From: Xenopus tropicalis
Lineage: Eukaryota; Chordata; Amphibia; Anura; Pipidae
DNA length: 64,000 nucleotides
Assembly: GCF_000004195.4 (NCBI RefSeq)
Contig: NC_030685.2
Span: 59,458,048 to 59,522,047, forward strand
Reading direction: 5' to 3'
Program-made: the position numbers and the translations under genes
Shown: positions 57,123 through 64,000 of the stretch, in pieces
Layout: each line of letters opens with the position of its first letter
Position numbering within the stretch: the first letter of the stretch is position 1
Notes under the pieces: generated by a model
What the model was told of the DNA's origin: nothing
Seen by the model: the letters and a program-made list of their open reading frames with translations, nothing else
Databases searched by the model: none

Positions 57123-57547
57123 TAACTGTAGATATTAGTATCACAATAGCCTTGGATATTCTGCTTGTTCAAAAACTCATCCAGGCCCCTCTTAAAGGCA
57201 TTAACAGAATCTGCCATTACCACATCACCAGGAAGGGCATTCCCCAACCTCACTGCCCTTACCGTGAGGAACCCCCTACGCTCTTCCGAAACTCCATTCC
57301 TCTAATCTAAAGGGGTGGCCTCTGGTGCGCTGATCGTTCTTATGGGAAATAAAGAACACCCCCTATCTGCCTATAATCCCCTCTAATGTACTTGTACAGA
57401 GTAATCATGTCCCCTCACAAGTGCCTCTTTTCCAGGGAAAACAACCCCAACCTCGACAGTCTAACCTCATAGTTTAAATCTTCCATCCCCTTTACCAGTT
57501 TAGTTGCAGTCTCTGCACTCTCTCCAGCTCATTAATATCCTTCTTAA

Positions 57548-57967
57548 AGGAACAGTAACACCAAAAAATTCAAGTGTATGAAAGAAATTCCAATATAATG
57601 TACTGCTGCCCTGCACTGCCTGGTACAACTGGTGTGTTTGCCTCAGAAACACTACTATGGTTTATATAAATACTGCTATGTAGCCATGGGGGCAGCCATT
57701 CAAAGGAGAAAAGGCACAGGCACTTAGCAGATAACAGATAAAACACTATTGTATTCTACAGAGCTTATCCGTTATCTGCTATGTAACCTGTGCCTTTTCT
57801 CCTTTTTTCCAGCTTGAATGGCTGCCCCCAGGGCTACACAGCAGCTTATTTATATAAACTATAGTAGAGTTACTGTAGCAAACACACAACATTTACCAGT
57901 GCAGGGCAACAGTACATTATATTTAATTTACTTTAAAACTTTTTAATTTTTTGGTGTTACTGTTCCT
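57548..57967. mobile_element. TTAA-type hairpin MITE, AGGAACAGTAACACC family (copy 2), nested in LINE
   Basis: TTAA at 57544-57547 and 57968-57971 flank AGGAACAGTAACACC and GGTGTTACTGTTCCT. Interior GCAGATAACAGATAA and complement match the copy at 49370. Confidence 0.93.
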
Positions 57968-58706
57968 TTAAGGACTGGAGCCCCAAACTGCACTGCATAC
58001 TCAAGGTGAGGCCTTGCCAGGGACCTAAAGAGAGGCAAAATTATGTTTTCATCCCTTGAGTCAATGCCCTTTTTTATACAAGACAGCACTTTATTTGCTT
58101 TAGTAGCCACAGAATGACACTGCCTGGAATTAGACAACTTGTTATCTAAAAAAAAAAACCCAGATTCTTCTCCTTGTACTGTAGATCATCAGATTACCAG
58201 TGCAGATACCAGATAATCGTCTTATACAATGGACTCCGGATCACAACAAAAGGTGAAGGGTGGGGGTTGTACTGGTAATCTAATTAATCGCAAAGTTGGG
58301 TGACCAGATCACTTGAATATGTAGGGACAAGTGTAAAAAATCCAGCTAGAAGGGCTTCACTGATTGCACTTTCAAGTGATTTGGTCAGTCTATTGCAAGG
58401 GCCAAACATGGAGTAGCTTCAATATTCCTGTTTACCCTGTTCAGTTTAAGGATGAACAAAACCCATAGATTTTTCATGATTAAAACAACTGGCAAAAAGT
58501 ATGTTTAGCTCAGGACTGATTGATCGAACTTATGTTCAACAAGTTGGTATAATACAGTAATACAATACAACCAATGATGGCCACATAAAGATGATGATGA
58601 TGAAATGTACCTGTTCTAGCTAATTTTACTGATAGTGGGATCATATCAGCCAATCATCTGCAGTGAAAAAGCTTAATTATGAGCCTCACAATTACTTTAC
58701 GCTTAA

Positions 58707-59144
58707 AGGGGTTGTTCACCTTTTAGTATGGCATAGACATTGATAGTCTGAGACAATTTGCAATTGGTTTTCATTTTTTTTTCTTTTTTGCAATTTTTTA
58801 ATTGTTAAGCTTTATCTTCAGCAGCTCCCCAGTTTGAAATTTCAGCAGCTATATGGTTGCTAGGGTATTGTTTACCCTAGCAACCAGGCAGTGGTTTGAA
58901 TGCAGTAATATAAATAGGGCAGGATGTCAATATAATTATAAGGAATAAAAAGTAACAAAAACAATGAAATTGTAAGCTCAAGAGCAATAGTTTTTCGAGT
59001 GCTGGGGTCAGTAAGCCCCATTTGAAAGCTGGAAAGATGAACAAGAGGAAGGCAAATAATTCAAAAATAATAAAAAAAATAAATAAGACCAATTCAAAAG
59101 TTGCTAGGAATATAACATACTAAAAATTAACTTTAACCACCCCT
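58707..59144. mobile_element. TTAA-type MITE, AGGGGTTGTTCACC family
   Basis: TTAA at 58703-58706 and 59145-59148; begins AGGGGTTGTTCACCTTTTAG. The central palindrome TTGCTAGGGTATTGTTTACC with CTAGCAA and the CCAATTCAAAAGTTGCTAGG tail are shared with the copy at 18.5 kb. Confidence 0.82.
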
Positions 59145-59149
59145 TTAAT

Positions 59150-62119
59150 ACTAAGTAATACTTATGTCTGTGAAGTTTTCTATCTGTAGAGGCTAAAAGA
59201 ATATCATAGGGGTTGTTTCTGCTAGGATGTAGTCCATTTGCTTCCTTGTTTGACTGGCCTTGTCCCTAGTTATATATTGCCCATTCCACTTTGCTGGATG
59301 TTATGTCCCCTTATGATTTTTTCTGAGGTGGAGGCTCCAGGTCAGAGAGAGAATGGTCCTAAATGCCAGTAAATGATCTTCACATTTTCCATAAGACAAA
59401 TGCCATCTCTGTTTCCTGGGAAGACTGGACTACTACAGGTATAGCATTTAATAAAAGCTATAATATAGAGAGTTTTCAAATTCAAAATGACCATTTCCAG
59501 AACTGTCCAATCTAAACAAATAATAAATTATTTCTGGTTTTCTCTGTAGTAATAACACTGTACATTGTACATGAAGTTTATTAAGCTAGCATAAATGGCA
59601 AAACAGTCCTATTGAACAGTGAGGGAAACATTGCATTGTGGATGTGGTATGGTTCTCCACATAAAAATAATCCAGTTTTTTCTCACAGTAGTGGTATTTT
59701 CAAATTCATAAATACAGTACAGTAACATTCTTTCAAGCACATTGCCAGTAAAGAATCACTGTTTCAATGATTATGCCCTTTTTTATTTAGAATATCAATA
59801 CATTCACAGAGGTATTTTGATTACAATTTGCAGATACAAATGAATGAATGATAAATTAATTTTGTATTTGTAAATTCATATGTAAATTCATGACAGCAAA
59901 ATTAACCTAAGCCTTATTTTCAGTCTGATTGCCCCATTTCCAGCTGTGTTTGGAATCCTATATTGTTAAGCTATATATTATTATTACATACACTGTGTAA
60001 AGTCAGATCACTAATATCATTAATAGCAACAAAAACAAATTGTGCTGGACTGAACATCTCAATGGGGGGGGGGGGAGAAAAACAAAAAAGAACTGCTCCC
60101 TACAATCAGCATGGCACGGCTCTCATTTGAGCTGGCATCACCCAGCCTATAAAAATGACAGAGCAGTGGAGAAACACAGGGACATGAAATATGGATGATA
60201 CTTCCCGTAAATACCACTGGCTGAGGAGATGTCTCGTTTATTGCTCATTAATTTGGATCAATTATTTACTGATGCTCTTGCTGTTCTCTGCCATCCCCCC
60301 TTCCATAACCACGAGTTTAAAAATATCAGCGTGAAGCTGCTCTTTGTTCTACAGAATGCCAGATATTACATTCCTGAGTGTCCTGAAGCCACAAATACCA
60401 CAAAATGACCATGCAGAAATGCCAACATCCCTTAATTACAAGTAAATCCTGAGTAATCCAATAAATACATGATTGCAGTTTTCAAATTCAGAACTCCTGT
60501 GCCAAGAACATACTTCCTAACAGTCCCAAATTGAAAAGAAGCACAATATAAACTTTACCGTGATTCACATTGACCATGCCCAGCTTGTAAGGAAGTGAAA
60601 TATATGTTTTGTATACAAGCTGTGCCCAGAAACGATTCAGATCCTCAAAAACCCTGTCCATCTGTTGTAGATTAAGCCTGCCCCATTTGGAGTCCACAAA
60701 TCAGACTGTCCCATCTAAATAAAAACATCTGGCTCCACAAAAACTGACATAAAAACAAGACTTTGTTGCAGAATAATGTTTTGGGTCCCAACTTGCAGCT
60801 TAAGTAGCCATGAACCTAAAACTAAGACTCTGTATTTTGTTAACCAGACAGGACCCACACAAGGGAACAGCCTTATGAAGTGTTCCTTATACTTATGCTC
60901 ATGTCTTGAGTCAACAGGACTGTCCTTTATGGCCCCTGGGGGACACAAATGCAAGAGCACCAAGGGGAGCAAAAGTGCACCCCTTAATACCCATTTCCTA
61001 AGCACCTTGGACACTACGCTCTGCACTGAGCACCAGATGAAAAATTCAGAGCTCAATGAACTCAGCTCAGTGCAGCTCAGCTCTGTCCTTACTGCCTGCC
61101 TGAGGGTGGGTGGTATAGACAGGGCCCCAATGCAGACTGTGCGTCCTGCTGTTCCAGCTTGCGCCTCTGAATGATGCGTAAGGTAGGGGTGGGTAGGTTG
61201 CAGGATGTCTTCATACCTCTTCTGTTGCCCCTTTTAAATTGAGTGCTGCCCAAAATTGAGCACTGAGGCCTACAGCTATATAAATAATACCCTGCACAGT
61301 GGACAGTGCAAGTGCAAAAGAAAATTGCCAATTGCAGTGATTTTGTGCACTTTGCACACTGCATTGGACATTGTAAATCAGCTATTGTGTTTATGGCAGT
61401 TGGATAAATCATTGGATGCTGCAACAGACACTGGAAATCATATTGATTGGCAACCATACTGTGAAGAGATAAATCCAGTCTCCTTTCATAGGTCTAAATA
61501 TCATAACAACCAGGTGTTTGTGTTTAACCAATAAATCTACTTGGTGATTGGTTGCTATTAGTTGCTAGACCTGGTGCATAACTTACTCATTGTGAATTCC
61601 TATGTTCTACTAACATGTCAAACCAGCTTGACTCGGAGATTGTACCATGATACTAGCTTACACTGCCAACTGCCATTTACATTTTCATGTACACAAGTCA
61701 TATAGTACCCAGATGGTTGGCATTCCACTGTGATGCACACTTCTGAAACAAGCTTTGTGCATTATAAATAAATTATTCAATATAATGGAATCATCATCTG
61801 TTGAGTGCAAGCACATCATTTATCTACATGTTTTTTGTTACTCACTGGTCCCAGAGACTTCAGAGCTTGAAACCAATAATCATAATTAGCCAAAAGTGGC
61901 ACACTTATTGCTGTTCTACAGGCCAAACACTCTACAAACCACTAGGATCCATTTGTCATGTTACCTCTCATTAATACCTCATTAGCTACTTTTTTTTAGG
62001 AATAAAATCTTTTTTTAATTAATACTGAACATATTTAGCATATGGGCAACCAACAGCTATAACACAAGAAAGGTAAAAGAAATATAAAATGATAAATATA
62101 AAATGATTTTTGGACTTCC
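59150..62119. other. Intergenic region, no gene recognised
   Basis: No convincing exon on either strand. A G run lies at 60065-60075. Short frames near 60,500 and 60,800-61,500 show no known motif. Confidence 0.4.
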
Positions 62120-62127
62120 TTTTATAA

Positions 62128-62672
62128 CACTGATCCCCAACCAGTGCCTCGGCAGCAACATATTGCCCACCACTCTCTATGATGTTGCTCCCAATAGCCT
62201 AAAAGTAGGTGCCCATTTTTAAATTTCTGACTTGAAGGCAAGTTTTGGAAGCACAGAGTCCCAGTTTTAATCCAAGCAGAGCCTCCTGCAGGCTAGCAGG
62301 CCACATGGGGCTACCAAATGGAGTCTATCACCGTCTGTATTTGGCAGGCCCAAATATATTTTTTTATGATCAGGGTCGGAATGGGGTGTGGAGGCCCACT
62401 GGGGTCCGCGCCCATAGCCTCCCCCCCCCCCCCGAGGGCCCCCCTAACCCCCCTTGCAGGGCCCCCCTAACCCCCCTCGCAGGGCCCCCCACCCGACGTC
62501 CTTCCCCGAGAGTGTAAATTTAATGCGTCGGGCAGGAGCAGTCAGGCAGGGGGAGCGCCGCAAGGGTCGGGTCTGAGCGGCCCAGTCCGACCCTGTTCAT
62601 GATTGTGTGGCACTCCAACACTTTTTACATCTGAGTTTGGCTCATGAGTAAAAAAAGGTTGGAGATCCCTGC
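62128..62672. mobile_element. hAT-type MITE carrying a nested MITE
   Basis: Starts CACTGATCCCCAACC and ends GGTTGGAGATCCCTG; flanked by TTTTATAA (62120-62127) and CTTTATAA (62673-62680), one mismatch. Another MITE is inserted at 62371-62595. Confidence 0.82.
62371..62595. mobile_element. GC-rich hAT-type MITE nested inside another MITE
   Basis: Starts CAGGGTCGGAATGGGG and ends CCCAGTCCGACCCTG; flanked by TTTATGAT (62363-62370) and TTCATGAT (62596-62603), one mismatch. It includes a C-rich tract at about 62,420-62,490. Confidence 0.85.
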
Positions 62673-63026
62673 TTTATAACATAAAAGGGGTAATTTATAG
62701 ATCCCTGGGGCTCAAGTGCTAAAACATTAAGGGTGCAAGAAAATGCAGTTAAGTGCCCACTCAGTAAACACCCTGGGGAATGCTGCATTCTGCACCGTGT
62801 TCCAGATTAAAGGTCTGGTGCTCAGTACTGGGCTCAGGCCATCCCTGTCCTTTTTGCCTGCCATAGGGAAGGTGGGAAGCACAGGACCCCTTTTGCCCAT
62901 TTGTGTTACACTTCAATTCTTTTCAATTCTAGTATCTATTTATGTGTATACTGTAACTGTTTGATGGCGTTTTAATACTGGGACATTCTTCTCTGACCTT
63001 ATATATTTTGCCTGACACTGACACAG

Positions 63027-63140
63027 TGACTGATAAATATGAGAATGTGAAGATACAGGAAAGCAGAATCTCCCAGGACAAAGGGATGGGTTTGTCAGCG
63101 GTGCCCCTGGAGAAGATTCCTTGTCACTGTTCTCCTCTGG
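63027..63140 (+). other. Weak candidate internal exon, plus strand
   Basis: An open 114-base stretch runs from acceptor GACACAG to a consensus donor CTGG|GTAAGG, reading KYENVKIQESRISQDKGMG and LEKIPCHCSPL. No family was recognised and no neighbouring exon was found, so this could be chance. Confidence 0.15.
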
Positions 63141-64000
63141 GTAAGGATAAGAGCCGATAAGGCAGTGAACAAGAGCCAGTTCTCTAATAATGTGCTGCAT
63201 TATTCATAGTGCAGTCTCACACAGATGGTTGCTCTGCCACATGCTGTATGAGACTTGTGGGATTTGCTATCCATGTAGAAAATATTTTGGTCAGCACACT
63301 GAGAACTACTTCTGTGAGACACTCAAGCAGCATCTGCTACATGCAAGCATAGTCATTCTAAGGTGTGTGTCCCAGAGTTTTCCTTTTTAAGCAGGACAAG
63401 ATCAAGTGCCCCAAGTTCCCATAAGGTTTAGGGCATTTTGTCACCTGCAGGAAATCAAGCTCCCCAAGGATAATTAAGCAGCCAAAAATATCTTTAGATT
63501 ATTTTATTTAAAAAAATAAATAAATAATTTACCTGCTATAAAGGGTTTCTGGGTGTTGTAGTTAAACAGCAGCCTTAGGAATTTAGTATTTTCCACTTTT
63601 GAAGCTTTCTGGCTGTAATGGAATTGCTTATTAGTACTGGGCTACATGAAATATAATGTTATAAATCTGCTTCCTATGTATCTGGAAGCCCCACTTTCAA
63701 AAGTTATACAATATATGTGCCATATCTGACTCTAATCACCCCTAAGTGACCTGCTCCCTCCTGAACCCATGAACCTTTTTGACTAGTCCTAAACCTGTTA
63801 ATCACGGCACAAAGGTGAGTAGCCCTACCAAAGACATTACCAAAGAGAAGGGCTTACATATATACAACAAAGAGAAGGCACAGGAGCTAAGTGTGACATT
63901 GTGGCATCTAGCGTCTACCAGCATTAGCAGACAGAACTCTTACAGATCTGGGCTGGAATTTAAACTAGGCCCTGGCATTTCAAGTACACAGAGGCCCAAA

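Larger units (their letters stand above)
56519..58150 (-). mobile_element. CR1-like LINE 3' end, split by two MITEs
   Basis: Removing the MITEs at 56653-57122 and 57548-57967 leaves a continuous minus-strand non-LTR element. The reverse transcriptase end is visible as KANKVLSCIKKGIDSRDENI and SLARPHLEYAVQF (58137-57971), followed after the inner MITE by degraded coding sequence (GDMITLYKYIRG) and a 3' UTR ending near GTTGAACTTGATGGACTC and TATGTAACTATGTAAC, an octamer tail as in CR1 elements. The element is 5' truncated and not functional. Confidence 0.8.

Noticed and set aside
60488..61534. Frames of 69-132 residues on both strands
   Set aside because: No domain, no splice context and no codon pattern that supports translation.

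Overview
This is vertebrate nuclear DNA, almost certainly from a clawed frog (Xenopus, probably X. tropicalis). The single-copy content is the cold and menthol receptor TRPM8, split into many small exons with GT/AG boundaries. The repeats are dense: hAT, TTAA-type and Harbinger-type hairpin MITEs, a CR1-like LINE and a Penelope-like element, as is usual for Xenopus. No bacterial-type genes, CRISPR arrays or tRNAs were seen.

Two TRPM8 genes lie head to tail on the minus strand. Copy A (24951-48143) can be read completely: 24 coding exons join in phase to 1,092 codons plus stop, close to mammalian TRPM8, with S1-S6, selectivity filter, pore-loop cysteines with N-glycosylation site, TRP box and C-terminal coiled coil. 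Two further 5' non-coding exons (54792-55031 and about 55725-56050) are proposed. Copy B (8205-15710) shows exons 1-10 only (446 codons). All ten match copy A in length and phase, none carries a stop, but the sequence has diverged. Its channel half is not in this window. The window to the left is filled by a large hAT transposon, so copy B is either interrupted or continues past the left edge. A candidate copy B promoter (TATA-like box and perfect CRE) sits at 17.9-18.12 kb.

Layout: 1-7695, a degenerate hAT element of at least 7.7 kb with three tandem-repeat arrays and one visible terminus; 8.2-17.96 kb, TRPM8 copy B; 18-24.8 kb, intergenic repeats including a hammerhead-like module carrying a nested hAT MITE; 24.8-48.2 kb, TRPM8 copy A, whose intron 22 holds a Penelope-like GIY-YIG fragment and TA-bracketed palindromes; 48.2-56 kb, the 5' flank with TTAA-type MITEs and candidate UTR exons; 56.5-58.2 kb, a CR1-like LINE 3' end split by two MITEs; 58.2-64 kb, intergenic with nested hAT MITEs and one weak candidate exon.

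The most interesting points are the tandem TRPM8 pair with a divergent second copy; an alanine in copy A at the site that governs icilin response; repeated degenerate hammerhead-ribozyme-like cores inside palindromic TA-flanked modules; and well-resolved nested insertions with target duplications. All exon calls were made by reading the sequence against remembered TRPM8 structure, without database searches.
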